This document shows, piece by piece, positions 24,068 through 32,475 of a stretch of 33,091 nt of DNA. Each line of letters starts with the position of its first letter. Positions within the stretch are counted from its first letter, which is position 1. Source of the DNA: Acidobacteriota bacterium (GTDB lineage: Bacteria; Acidobacteriota; Vicinamibacteria; Vicinamibacterales; UBA2999); contig VFZN01000022.1 of assembly GCA_016871195.1 (NCBI GenBank), positions 1 to 33,091 on the forward strand, read 5' to 3'. The notes under the pieces were generated by a model, which searched no databases, was not told where the DNA came from, and saw nothing but the letters and a program-made list of their open reading frames with translations. A program made the translations under genes and the position numbers.

Positions 24068-24829
24068 TTACGGCAGCAGTGTCGGGATGACGCTCCACAC
24101 ATAGAAGGCGCCGATGCCGGCAATGCCGGCCGCGAACACGGTTTTCACCAGCGCTGCCGGCAGTCGCGGGGCGATGCGTGGCCCGATCTGGCTGCCCACC
24201 AGCACGCCTGAGGCGGTGAAGACCAGAATGTCCCACCGGATGGCACCAACCGACAGGTTCAGCAGGGAGATCCCGATGTCGGCGCAGGCCTCGAGCAGAA
24301 TCGCTGTGGCATTGGCGCGTCGCGTCTCTACCGCTCCCGTGTGCTCGACCAGCGGCTGCATCATTTCAGCCACACCCGTGCCCGTGCTCGCCGAAAACGC
24401 ACCGGCGACGAGGCCAAGGGGCGCCCAGCGGCTGAGCGCCCCGGGACGAGGCGCGCCAAACGGGCTGCGCAGGGCGTACATCTGAATCGCCGCGACCAGC
24501 AGCATCGTCAGCCCGACGAGCCCTTTGAGCCATACGGGCGGAGCTTTCACGAACACCGTAAACCCGGCCACCACGCCGAGCATCACCCAGGGCACGAGGG
24601 CCCGCCAGACATCCCACCGGTGGAAGCGCATCACCTGATAGCGATACGCGGCCCCGGACATGCCAATGGTCTCCGTGGCGATGCCTGTGGCAATGGACGC
24701 TTGCACGGGCAGTTGCAGAACGAAGTAGTAGAACGGCTGAAACAGCACCGCACCGGAAAAGCCGGAGGCACTGGCGACCGATGCCACGGCAACGGCGTAA
24801 GGGAACGTGTACCAGTATTCAAAACTCAC
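24068..24829 (-). CDS. TauE/SafE-family membrane transporter
   Basis: 253 aa with a GTG start (24829-24827). About 8 hydrophobic segments in two homologous halves; SGFSGAVLFQPFYYFVL and SASTGTGVAEMMQPL are the two repeated Gly-rich re-entrant motifs, and a TGIATETIG segment follows the first. The family exports sulfite, sulfoacetate and other small organic anions. It lies convergent to the UnbU-like gene and downstream of the regulator gene, separated from the latter by hairpins. A role in exporting the cluster product is possible but unsupported. Confidence 0.82.
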   Translation of the reverse strand: MSFEYWYTFPYAVAVASVASASGFSGAVLFQPFYYFVLQLPVQASIATGIATETIGMSGAAYRYQVMRFHRWDVWRALVPWVMLGVVAGFTVFVKAPPVWLKGLVGLTMLLVAAIQMYALRSPFGAPRPGALSRWAPLGLVAGAFSASTGTGVAEMMQPLVEHTGAVETRRANATAILLEACADIGISLLNLSVGAIRWDILVFTASGVLVGSQIGPRIAPRLPAALVKTVFAAGIAGIGAFYVWSVIPTLLP

Positions 24830-24863
24830 GACGGAAGGGCCTCTGGCGGAATGGTGGGAAGCA

Positions 24864-24898
24864 GGCGGGGCACGACGCCCGCCCGGCGGATGCCGGGC
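24864..24898 (-). terminator. Double hairpin after the regulator gene
   Basis: Two adjacent inverted repeats: GGCGGG/CCCGCC (24864-24869 with 24878-24883) and GCCCGGC-ggat-GCCGGGC (24881-24898). They overlap by three bases, so the two are alternative foldings. They lie just after the regulator stop codon and before the transporter start, so they could terminate or attenuate transcription between them. Confidence 0.5.
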
Positions 24899-24904
24899 CG
24901 ACGA

Positions 24905-25723
24905 CTAACGCAGGCCCCTGGGAGCTGCGGTTGCTCTGGATGCCTGAGGCCTGCGAGGGGCCTCGGCGGTTGAGGGCAGCTCGTCGGCCTTGGCCTCATC
25001 CGCTGGGACGACCCGTCCGCCGTCCATGACCATCGTGGGACCGAAACTATATCCCGTCCGCCACCGCGTCTGGATGGGGTCGTCCGTAATGCCGTAGCGC
25101 GACAGCTTCTGGCGGAAGCGGTGAATCATTACCTCCAGGCGACGCACGAGATGCGGACCGGTGTCCTGCCACATGCCGAGTTGCAGCGCCTCGCGGACGA
25201 GGCTGCGGTCCGGTGCCTGACCGAGCAGGCTCAGGAACCGCACTTCGAGTTCGGTCAGGGGAATCACCTCGCCTGAGGGCTCGGTCAGGCGCCGCAGGTG
25301 GCGTGCTAGCCACCAGGTCGAGGATGAGGCCGCGTGCGCCGTGCGACGGTCAATGCGGGACAGAACAGCGACGAGTTCGGGTAGCGCGACAGGTTTGTCG
25401 AGACAGTAATCCGCGTTGGCGTCATAGCCCTCGCGGCGCCATGCCGCCCCGGGGTCCGCTCCCAGCAGGACCACATACACGTTGTGGCGGGCGCTGACCT
25501 GCGTCACCAGGGTGATGGCCTCGGTGATCTGCTCGAGATCCACGATGACGATGCGGCAGGAGGTGGAGTCGAGACACTCCTCCAGTTCGTCAGACATCAG
25601 CAGGTGTGGACGAAAGCCTGCGGCGGCCAGATGTCGGCCCAAGAGACGAAGCTGTTCAGGTGAAGACCCGACCACAGCGACATCGATGACGTATGACGGA
25701 CGGTGTGGAGGAGGCATGGACAT
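24905..25723 (-). CDS. OmpR-like transcriptional regulator with degenerate receiver
   Basis: 272 aa from ATG 25723 (ATG 25717 also possible; an extension to 25774 is Arg-rich and unlikely). Residues 12-130 resemble a CheY receiver: IVIVDLEQ with Asp62 at the phosphorylation site and CLDKPVALPELV with the conserved Lys-Pro, but the acidic pair normally following the first strand is absent (VVGSSPEQ), so normal Mg2+-dependent phosphorylation is doubtful. About 155-240 is a winged-helix domain (IPLTELEVRFLSLLGQ ... RLEVMIHRFRQKL ... WRTGYSF). The tail is Ala/Arg/Pro-rich. No histidine kinase is nearby. It is a candidate regulator of the adjacent biosynthetic operons. Confidence 0.82.
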   Translation of the reverse strand: MSMPPPHRPSYVIDVAVVGSSPEQLRLLGRHLAAAGFRPHLLMSDELEECLDSTSCRIVIVDLEQITEAITLVTQVSARHNVYVVLLGADPGAAWRREGYDANADYCLDKPVALPELVAVLSRIDRRTAHAASSSTWWLARHLRRLTEPSGEVIPLTELEVRFLSLLGQAPDRSLVREALQLGMWQDTGPHLVRRLEVMIHRFRQKLSRYGITDDPIQTRWRTGYSFGPTMVMDGGRVVPADEAKADELPSTAEAPRRPQASRATAAPRGLR

Positions 25724-25857
25724 GGGCAGTGGCCTGTCGAGGAGGTCGCATCCGCAGCGTCTGCGTGTCCGCATCCCGCGGTTGGTGGGGGACCGAACGA
25801 CCGCGGGACGTGCGCGATTCGCTGGCGGAGACCGTCTAGATGACGCGGACGTTTACT

Positions 25858-25867
25858 CTTTCGAAAG
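25858..25867. promoter_or_regulatory. Palindromic site upstream of the regulator gene
   Basis: CTTTCGAAAG, a perfect 10-base palindrome in an AT-richer stretch (about 25850-25910) between the regulator and the TMEM175-like gene. A related TTTCGAATGAGATTCG lies at 1911-1926 before the synthase operon. It could be an operator; no direct evidence. Confidence 0.3.
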
Positions 25868-25939
25868 TATCAGAAATTACTTGGGAGCACTAGGTGATTT
25901 TCTGCAGGGACTCATGATGCCGGCGCGGTGCCGCGCTGA

Positions 25940-26503
25940 CTACTCGCCCGCGGCCTCGGTGAGCGGGATGGCCCACAGGCATACCGCCAGCACGTAACAG
26001 GCGAAGCCCAGCATCGGTTCAACAAAGGACACGCCGATGCCTGCGGCGTAGACCGCGACCGTCGCCATCGCGCGCGGGCGCTCGCGGGTCAGGGCGTGTG
26101 CGATCGGCGAATCCGGGCCATTGGCCGAGACCAGCGCGTGCACCAGAATGCTATTGAACAGTCCGGTGATCAGGTTGATGACGCCAAACAGCGCCACAGG
26201 CCACGGTTCGTAGTGGTTCTCGTTCATCCAGTCGGTGAAAAAGGGAAAGAGCGACAGCCAGAACAGCAGCAACAGGTTCCACCACTGCACCGCGTGAGAA
26301 CCGTGGATGGCGAGCTGGAGGTGACGACGATGGTTGAGCCAGTACACTCCGACGCTGAAGAAGCTGATTAGATAGCTCAGCGCGATCGGCAGCAAGGGCT
26401 GCAAGGCGGCGGGTTCCGCCTCTTCTGGTGCCCGCAGTTCCAGCACCATGATCGTCAGAATGATCGCAATGACTCCGTCGCTGAATGCCTTCAGTCGCTC
26501 CAT
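25940..26503 (-). CDS. TMEM175-family (DUF1211) potassium-channel-like protein
   Basis: 187 aa. ATG 26503 has AAGGAG 5 bases upstream and begins MERLKAFSDGVIAIILTIMVLEL, the FSDGVxAI motif of bacterial TMEM175 channels; a longer frame to 26581 is Arg/Pro-rich and rejected. Six hydrophobic segments follow, with SVGVYWLNHRRHL after the third as in the family. Bacterial members have a single six-helix unit and assemble as tetramers conducting K+. Located 26 bases downstream of the outer-membrane barrel gene, likely cotranscribed. Confidence 0.87.
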   Translation of the reverse strand: MERLKAFSDGVIAIILTIMVLELRAPEEAEPAALQPLLPIALSYLISFFSVGVYWLNHRRHLQLAIHGSHAVQWWNLLLLFWLSLFPFFTDWMNENHYEPWPVALFGVINLITGLFNSILVHALVSANGPDSPIAHALTRERPRAMATVAVYAAGIGVSFVEPMLGFACYVLAVCLWAIPLTEAAGE

Positions 26504-26529
26504 GGGTCTCCTTGTGTGGCGATTACGGA

Positions 26530-27171
26530 CTAACGGTGCAGGCGGAGGCCGACAAACGCCTGCAGGTCGCGCGTCTTCCAAGACGCGCTGCGTGTCATCG
26601 ACAGGTCACTCAGGCCGTGCGCATAGCGTGAGTCGAGCACGACGCTGACACGGGAGTGGACCGGCAGGTTGACGGCCAGACTCGTCATGAGGCCCATGGA
26701 CGTACTCTTCAATCCGGAGGCCGAGACATCGTCAAACGCCAGGTTCCGGGAGAGCGCCGACTGGAAGGTGCCGACGGCCTTGTCGACATAGCCCCCCGCG
26801 CCGAGGCTCACACGGCCGAGGTGGAACCGGACCAGTACGGGCATTTCCACGTAGCTGAACTCGGTGGTGTCCTCGATCGTTCCGCCTCCGAGACGGCGAA
26901 AATCGTATTCCAGCGAGCCTCGCCGGGTCAGCCGGCTGACACCCAGGTCGAGACTCAGTCGCCCACGACCAACCTCGACGGCGACGCCGGCGCCGGGCTG
27001 GATTGACGCGCCTGTCGGCGTGACGTCGGCACCAGTCACGGCCGGAACCGACGCCAGCATGTTGCCGCCAAGATTGAATTTGAAGGACAGGTCGCCGGCG
27101 TGTGCCGTGCCGCAGCACAGTGCCAGCAGAGCGGCGCACGCAAGAGGCCGCTGAAGACGCGCAATGTTCAT
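26530..27171 (-). CDS. Outer-membrane beta-barrel protein
   Basis: 213 aa. ATG 27171 (AAAGGA about 9 bases upstream) starts a signal peptide of about 25 residues ending AHA before GDLSFKFNLG. The mature part consists of alternating amphipathic strands (LSLDLGVSRL, FSYVEMPVLVRFHLG, VSLGAGGYVDKAVG, RVSVVLDSRYAHGL, RDLQAFVGLRL) typical of small eight-stranded barrels of the PorT/OmpW-like kind, with final residues LHR. Ligand or function unknown. Divergent from the DUF4239-like gene. Confidence 0.78.
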   Translation of the reverse strand: MNIARLQRPLACAALLALCCGTAHAGDLSFKFNLGGNMLASVPAVTGADVTPTGASIQPGAGVAVEVGRGRLSLDLGVSRLTRRGSLEYDFRRLGGGTIEDTTEFSYVEMPVLVRFHLGRVSLGAGGYVDKAVGTFQSALSRNLAFDDVSASGLKSTSMGLMTSLAVNLPVHSRVSVVLDSRYAHGLSDLSMTRSASWKTRDLQAFVGLRLHR

Positions 27172-27368
27172 GTGTGAGAATCCTTTCGTGAATGCACCAG
27201 ACGTCCAGACAGTGAGCCGTCTGCGGCGCCGACACGGTATCACGGTCTTGCGAGGCAGTCGTGAATTGTGAGGTTATGTGCGTAGGCTCTCATTGAAATC
27301 ACTATCGTCGTCCGCGGCCATGGCCACGGGGAACCGAGGGCTGACGTTCCGCATTACACTCGCGTCGT

Positions 27369-28124
27369 ATGTTCATTGAGCAGCTGATCGACATCAGCAT
27401 GGGGCTCGCGTTTATCGTGATTGTCGTGTCGGGCCTCGCGATGGCCGAAGTGGGCGCCTCGGTGGCGGTCCGGGTGCGCGAGCGAAGCGCCGGCGGGCGG
27501 AACGCAGACAGCGACGTGATATTCGAGACGGTCATTGCGCCTGTGCTCGGGCTCTTTGCGCTGGTGATGGCCTTCACGCTCGGCAGCGCCTTGCAGTTGA
27601 ACGATGCCCGGGGCAACGCGCGGGACGAGCAGCGCGAGGTGGTGCGGCAGCTCCAGAGCCTGCAGGTGCTGGTGCCTGCGCATCTGCGCGAGGGCTATCA
27701 GACCACGACCGATGCGTACGCGGCAGCTGCCGACCGGTATGCCGCGACGGCTTCAGACTCAGATGCGGCTCACACCACAGTCGCACTCGCCAATCTGAGG
27801 GCGTTCGTGGTTGCCGTGGATGGGGCCGGTGCGGTGCGTGGTGCCGATCAGCTCATGGATACGCTGAAGGCGCTGTCGAAAGCCGACCGCGACCTCGTCG
27901 TGGCTGCACGCGGGCGGATTCCCGTGACGGTGCTCTCGATGCAGAGCGTGTACTACCTGGTGTCATTCTTCCTAGTGGGCTATATCATGGCTGTCCGCGA
28001 CCACTATGCACCGTACCGGTGGGGTGTGGCAGGCACGGTGCTGCTGTTCGCGATGGTCCTGATGATTGTGATCAATCTCGGTCGTCCAGGGCTGCGAGGT
28101 CTGCTGCTCGACCCGCTGACCTGA
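27369..28124 (+). CDS. DUF4239-like membrane protein
   Basis: 251 aa. Hydrophobic segments at about 8-30, 55-75, 187-207 and 215-238 surround a central soluble helical domain (about 78-180) rich in charged and Ala residues (LNDARGNARDEQREVVRQL; YAAAADRYAAT). This topology and the early segment VIAPVLGLFALVMAFTLG fit DUF4239, a bestrophin-like family of unknown function. Separated from the convergent yaeQ gene by a hairpin. Confidence 0.7.
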   Translation: MFIEQLIDISMGLAFIVIVVSGLAMAEVGASVAVRVRERSAGGRNADSDVIFETVIAPVLGLFALVMAFTLGSALQLNDARGNARDEQREVVRQLQSLQVLVPAHLREGYQTTTDAYAAAADRYAATASDSDAAHTTVALANLRAFVVAVDGAGAVRGADQLMDTLKALSKADRDLVVAARGRIPVTVLSMQSVYYLVSFFLVGYIMAVRDHYAPYRWGVAGTVLLFAMVLMIVINLGRPGLRGLLLDPLT

Positions 28125-28126
28125 CG

Positions 28127-28150
28127 GGGGACGACGCACCCCGCGTCCCC
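28127..28150. terminator. Hairpin between convergent genes
   Basis: GGGGACG (28127-28133) and CGTCCCC (28144-28150) form a 7-bp stem with a 10-base loop, placed exactly between the stops of the DUF4239-like and yaeQ genes. No T tract. Confidence 0.55.
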
Positions 28151-28151
28151 G

Positions 28152-29335
<1,184 letters not shown>

Positions 29336-29381
29336 CCGGCCTCGAGCGACGCCAGTCGGGACGACAGCGCACGCCCGGTGC

Positions 29382-29387
29382 TATAAT
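29382..29387 (+). promoter_or_regulatory. -10 element of the tRNA-Ser gene
   Basis: A perfect TATAAT 12 bases before the tRNA 5' end. No convincing -35 at 16-18 bases upstream. Confidence 0.5.
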
Positions 29388-29399
29388 TCAGAGCTCCGC

Positions 29400-29489
29400 G
29401 GTGAGGTGGCCGAGTGGTTGAAGGCGCGCGCCTCGAAAGCGTGTATACGGGGAACCGTATCGGGGGTTCGAATCCCTCCCTCACCGCCA
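29400..29489 (+). tRNA. tRNA-Ser (anticodon CGA)
   Basis: 90 nt with all class II features: 7-bp acceptor stem GGTGAGG/CCTCACC, D arm GCC...GGC, anticodon stem CGCGC/GCGTG with loop CTCGAAA (anticodon CGA, reads UCG), a long variable arm TATACGG-GGAA-CCGTATC as in tRNA-Ser, T arm with TTCGAAT, discriminator G and encoded CCA. Confidence 0.95.
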
Positions 29490-29690
29490 TCGTCGTTCGA
29501 GCATGCCCGACAGCCTGTCGAGCACACGCTCGACTTCGGCCGCGTCGATCACATGTCCCGGGTCTTCGGTGAGCCCTTCGCGCACCTGACGCAGGGTCTC
29601 CGCCGGGTCTTCCGACCCTTCCATCACCTGCGCCACCAGGTCGGCGACACGCGGAGGCGCTTCAAGCCACCGTCCGACTTCCTGAGCCAT
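29481..29690 (-). CDS. Hypothetical small protein overlapping the tRNA end
   Basis: 69 aa, acidic and helical ([21 protein letters not shown]...). Its stop codon lies inside the 3' end of the tRNA gene on the opposite strand. No clear ribosome binding site; 30 bases downstream of the receiver-like gene on the same strand. May be a real small protein or a chance frame. Confidence 0.35.
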   Translation of the reverse strand: MAQEVGRWLEAPPRVADLVAQVMEGSEDPAETLRQVREGLTEDPGHVIDAAEVERVLDRLSGMLERRWR

Positions 29691-29720
29691 CTGCCGCTGA
29701 ATCAGGGCGCGGTTGGCCTG

Positions 29721-30134
29721 CTATGACAGGTCGGTCATCCGCTGCCGCAGCGCGACGATCGCCTGATACCTCTGGGAGGCGCGCGCCGCATAGACGCGCA
29801 GCGCCTCCGCCGCCACATCGGCCGCGACCGCGATGCGAGGCGTCAGCCACTCCACCCGTGGAGCGGCGGGACCGTCGCCGCGCAGTACCATCCGGGCGAC
29901 TGGCACCTGTGCGGTGGCTGGCCCGGCGGCGAGCAGCGACAGGAATTCCGGCAACGTCAGGTCCATGGGTGCCGTGGCCGCAAGCACCACCAGCGCCGGG
30001 ACAAAGCCCTCAGCCGCGTCCATCAGGGCCGCTTGCCCTGAGGTCACGACACCTACTGTGTGCGTCGCGGGAATGGCTGCGGACAGCGCGTATACAGACC
30101 CCGCGGCGTCTCCGACGAGCAGGATGTTGGGCAT
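29721..30134 (-). CDS. Degenerate receiver-like protein
   Basis: 137 aa. MPNILLVGDAAGSVYALSAAI and ALVVLAATAPMDLTLPEFLSLLA follow the beta1/beta3 pattern of CheY-like receivers, and the alpha/beta alternation continues, but the phosphoacceptor aspartate is replaced (VLAATAP) and the usual acidic pair and Lys are not evident. A phosphorylation-independent receiver relative is likely. No output domain. Confidence 0.6.
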   Translation of the reverse strand: MPNILLVGDAAGSVYALSAAIPATHTVGVVTSGQAALMDAAEGFVPALVVLAATAPMDLTLPEFLSLLAAGPATAQVPVARMVLRGDGPAAPRVEWLTPRIAVAADVAAEALRVYAARASQRYQAIVALRQRMTDLS

Positions 30135-30167
30135 GCAGAATTGAACTGCGCCCGATTGTCTGAAAAA

Positions 30168-31025
30168 TCAGCGGCCGATGCGCGAGAACTCGAAAAGTTC
30201 GTAGGTGACCCAGCCCCGGGTCAGGCAACGCTGCAGCGCGGCCCCGCCCACGAGGTGGGCCACGGGCGTGCGTTCCAGCGGCAGCCAGCCGAACAGGGCC
30301 ACCCCCGCCGCAATCAGGCGATCACGCGGGCGCCCGAGCCTCAACCATCCGGTAAGTGACCGACGCCCGACCAGGTGGAGGCCGGCGTTCCCGGCCAGAG
30401 CTGTCACGGCCTCGGGGGGCAGCAGTGCGTTCAGGTGCCATCCCCGCTCGAACCGTGCGAGGCTGCGCCGGGCGGCCGCTGGGGCCTCGCCGCTTCGGAA
30501 ATCGTCGCAGAGAAACAGGCGCCCCCCTGGCGTCAGCAGTCGTGCAGCCTCGGCAAAGAACCGGGCCGGCGTGGGGCCATGCACAAACGCTTCGATGGCG
30601 ATCACGGCATCGGCCGACTGGTCGGGTAGCGGCACGTCGTTGAAGTCACCGCACAGGCACCGCACCGTGTCGGCCAGCCCGTCTTCCTCGCACCGGGCCG
30701 TGCCGATGGCGGCCTGCACCGGGCTCAGGGTCACGCCCTTGCCCTCGATGGGCCGGTGCCTCGCCAGATACCGCAGGCTGCCGCCCACACCGCAACCCAG
30801 GTCGACGATGTGGGGCCACCAGTCGTGCTGCGCCGGGGCACGCGCGGCGAGCCACTCGAGCAGCCGCCGTTCCGTAAAGTGAAAGGCCTCGTCGGCCGTC
30901 TGCGCATCGGGTGCCCACACCGCCCGGTGAATCGCATCGACGGCACCGCCCTCGCCGAGCGACAGAAAGCCCCCGGTCTGTCGGTCGTAGTAGTCGCGAA
31001 TGTCGTCGGCGGAAAAGGCGGGCAC
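30168..31025 (-). CDS. Class I SAM-dependent methyltransferase
   Basis: 285 aa from GTG 31025, 7 bases after the previous stop; a longer frame into the PTPS gene is rejected. The SAM-binding loop HIVDLGCGVGGSLRYLA, followed by KGVTLSPVQ, CGDFNDVPLPDQSADAVIAIEAFVHG and LTPGGRLFLCDDF, matches the tocopherol/sterol/dimethylglycine-type C- or N-methyltransferases. YYDRQTGGFLSLGEG near the N-terminus is a common lid sequence of that group. Substrate unknown. It is the last gene of a run beginning with ribA. Confidence 0.85.
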   Translation of the reverse strand: MPAFSADDIRDYYDRQTGGFLSLGEGGAVDAIHRAVWAPDAQTADEAFHFTERRLLEWLAARAPAQHDWWPHIVDLGCGVGGSLRYLARHRPIEGKGVTLSPVQAAIGTARCEEDGLADTVRCLCGDFNDVPLPDQSADAVIAIEAFVHGPTPARFFAEAARLLTPGGRLFLCDDFRSGEAPAAARRSLARFERGWHLNALLPPEAVTALAGNAGLHLVGRRSLTGWLRLGRPRDRLIAAGVALFGWLPLERTPVAHLVGGAALQRCLTRGWVTYELFEFSRIGR

Positions 31026-31032
31026 GGCCGAC

Positions 31033-31440
31033 TCAGTCGATCCGGACAGGACCTTCGAATGAGGCACTGGCCACGTGCGATTCGTGGAGGGTGATGCGCA
31101 GGGCGTGCAAATCGCGGCCGCCCGGGCCGAGGTCGCCCGCCGCAATCGCGGTCGTCACCTGCCCGAACACCCAGCGCGCGAGAAACTCGGTCGTCGTGTT
31201 GCGGCCGTGAAACGCCGGCACCTCATCGAGATTCCGGAAATTGATCTCGCCGAGTATGCGCTTCAGCGTCTCACCGGCGCGGCCGATGTCGACAACGATG
31301 CCATCGGCGTCCACGTCGGGGCGCTTGAACTCGACATCGACGACGTAGGTGGCGCCGTGCAGTTGCTGGGCGGGGCCGAAGACCGCGCCCTGAAAACTGT
31401 GGGCAATCATCACATGCTCGCGAACCATGACCGTATACAT
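31033..31440 (-). CDS. 6-pyruvoyl-tetrahydropterin synthase-like protein, active site not conserved
   Basis: 135 aa; ATG 31440 has GGGAGCAGG upstream. The overall PTPS/QueD fold is recognisable (MIAHSF; LHGATYVVDVEF; NTTTEFLARWVF; LHESHVASASF), but against QueD the catalytic Cys is missing, the zinc-ligand pair HGH is HGA (His28, Ala30), and the catalytic Asp-His before the middle strand reads INF. His14 and His28 remain. It probably does not perform the standard 6-carboxy- or 6-pyruvoyl-tetrahydropterin reaction. It sits between a dehydrogenase and a methyltransferase in an operon with ribA, suggesting a GTP-derived small-molecule pathway. Confidence 0.78.
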   Translation of the reverse strand: MYTVMVREHVMIAHSFQGAVFGPAQQLHGATYVVDVEFKRPDVDADGIVVDIGRAGETLKRILGEINFRNLDEVPAFHGRNTTTEFLARWVFGQVTTAIAAGDLGPGGRDLHALRITLHESHVASASFEGPVRID

Positions 31441-31471
31441 CGAACCTGCTCCCTGCCGTGTCGTGACGGCG

Positions 31472-32443
31472 TCAGTCGTACCGCACCCGATGACAGAGGG
31501 CGCCGGGCGCGGCACTCAGCTGTACGAGTGTATCGGGTAGTGCGTCGAACGGTGATTCGCCGGAGATCAGCACATCGAGGGTGGCATCGGCCAGCAGCGC
31601 CAGGGCCAGCGACAGTCGACGGGCATAGCTCCACCGGGTCCGCTGCGCGGGGGCGATCATGCCCACCTGCGACGAGACGAGGCGCAGCCGGCGTGAGTGG
31701 AAGGCCTCGCCGAGCGGCACCTCGACGCGGCGTGTGCCGTACCAGCTGGCCTCGACGACCGTGGCCTCGAGTCCGGCGAGCTGCAGTGCCCGGGTCAGAC
31801 CGGCGGGCGAACCGCTGGCGTGAATGACAAGGTCGGCATCGGGCGTGGCCGACTCGGGGGTGGCGCTCTGCACACCGAGCGCGCGGGCCACGGCGGCGCG
31901 TGACGGCAGCGGGTCGATGAGTTCGACCGTGCATCCGGGGATGCGCCCGATGAGATAGGCCACCAGACAGCCGACGACCCCGGCGCCCACCACCGCCACG
32001 CGATCGCCCGGGCGCGGGCATGCGTCCCAGACCACGTTGAGGGCCGTTTCCATATTGGCCGTCAGCACGGCTCGCGCCGGAGGCACGGCGTCGGGGATGA
32101 CGGTGACCGACGACGCGGGGACGACAAAGCGTGTCTGGTGCGGGTGCAGCACGAAGACCGGGCGACCCGCCAACGACGCGGGGCCGACCTCGACGTCGCC
32201 GACCGCGATATAGCCGTACTTGACCGGGCCCGGAAAGTTGCCTTGCTGAAACGGGGCGCGCATGCGCTGATATTCGGCGGGAGGCACCTGCCCGGTGAAC
32301 ACGAGAGTCTCGGTACCGCGGCTGATGCCGCTGAAGCGGGTGCGCACGAGCACCTCGTCGGGGCCCGGGGCGGGCAGCGTTTCGTTCTGAAGAGCACCCA
32401 CGCCGGGGCGCAGCACCCAGAACGCGCGGGCAGTCGGGGACAT
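31472..32443 (-). CDS. MDR-family (zinc-type) dehydrogenase, zinc ligands absent
   Basis: 323 aa. GroES-like N-terminal domain (about 1-130) with FSGISRGTETLVFTG where alcohol dehydrogenases have a zinc-binding Cys, here absent, then a Rossmann domain with VAVVGAGVVGCLVAYL (about 148-163). DLVIHASGSPAGL and WYGTRRVEVPLG are typical of BchC/threonine-dehydrogenase-like members. Likely NAD(P)-dependent oxidoreductase of an unidentified small molecule. Lies 31-32 bases from its neighbours in a run with ribA and the PTPS-like gene. Confidence 0.83.
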   Translation of the reverse strand: MSPTARAFWVLRPGVGALQNETLPAPGPDEVLVRTRFSGISRGTETLVFTGQVPPAEYQRMRAPFQQGNFPGPVKYGYIAVGDVEVGPASLAGRPVFVLHPHQTRFVVPASSVTVIPDAVPPARAVLTANMETALNVVWDACPRPGDRVAVVGAGVVGCLVAYLIGRIPGCTVELIDPLPSRAAVARALGVQSATPESATPDADLVIHASGSPAGLTRALQLAGLEATVVEASWYGTRRVEVPLGEAFHSRRLRLVSSQVGMIAPAQRTRWSYARRLSLALALLADATLDVLISGESPFDALPDTLVQLSAAPGALCHRVRYD

Positions 32444-32475
32444 GCGGTCGTGCGGAACGGGAGCCGTCGACCCGG

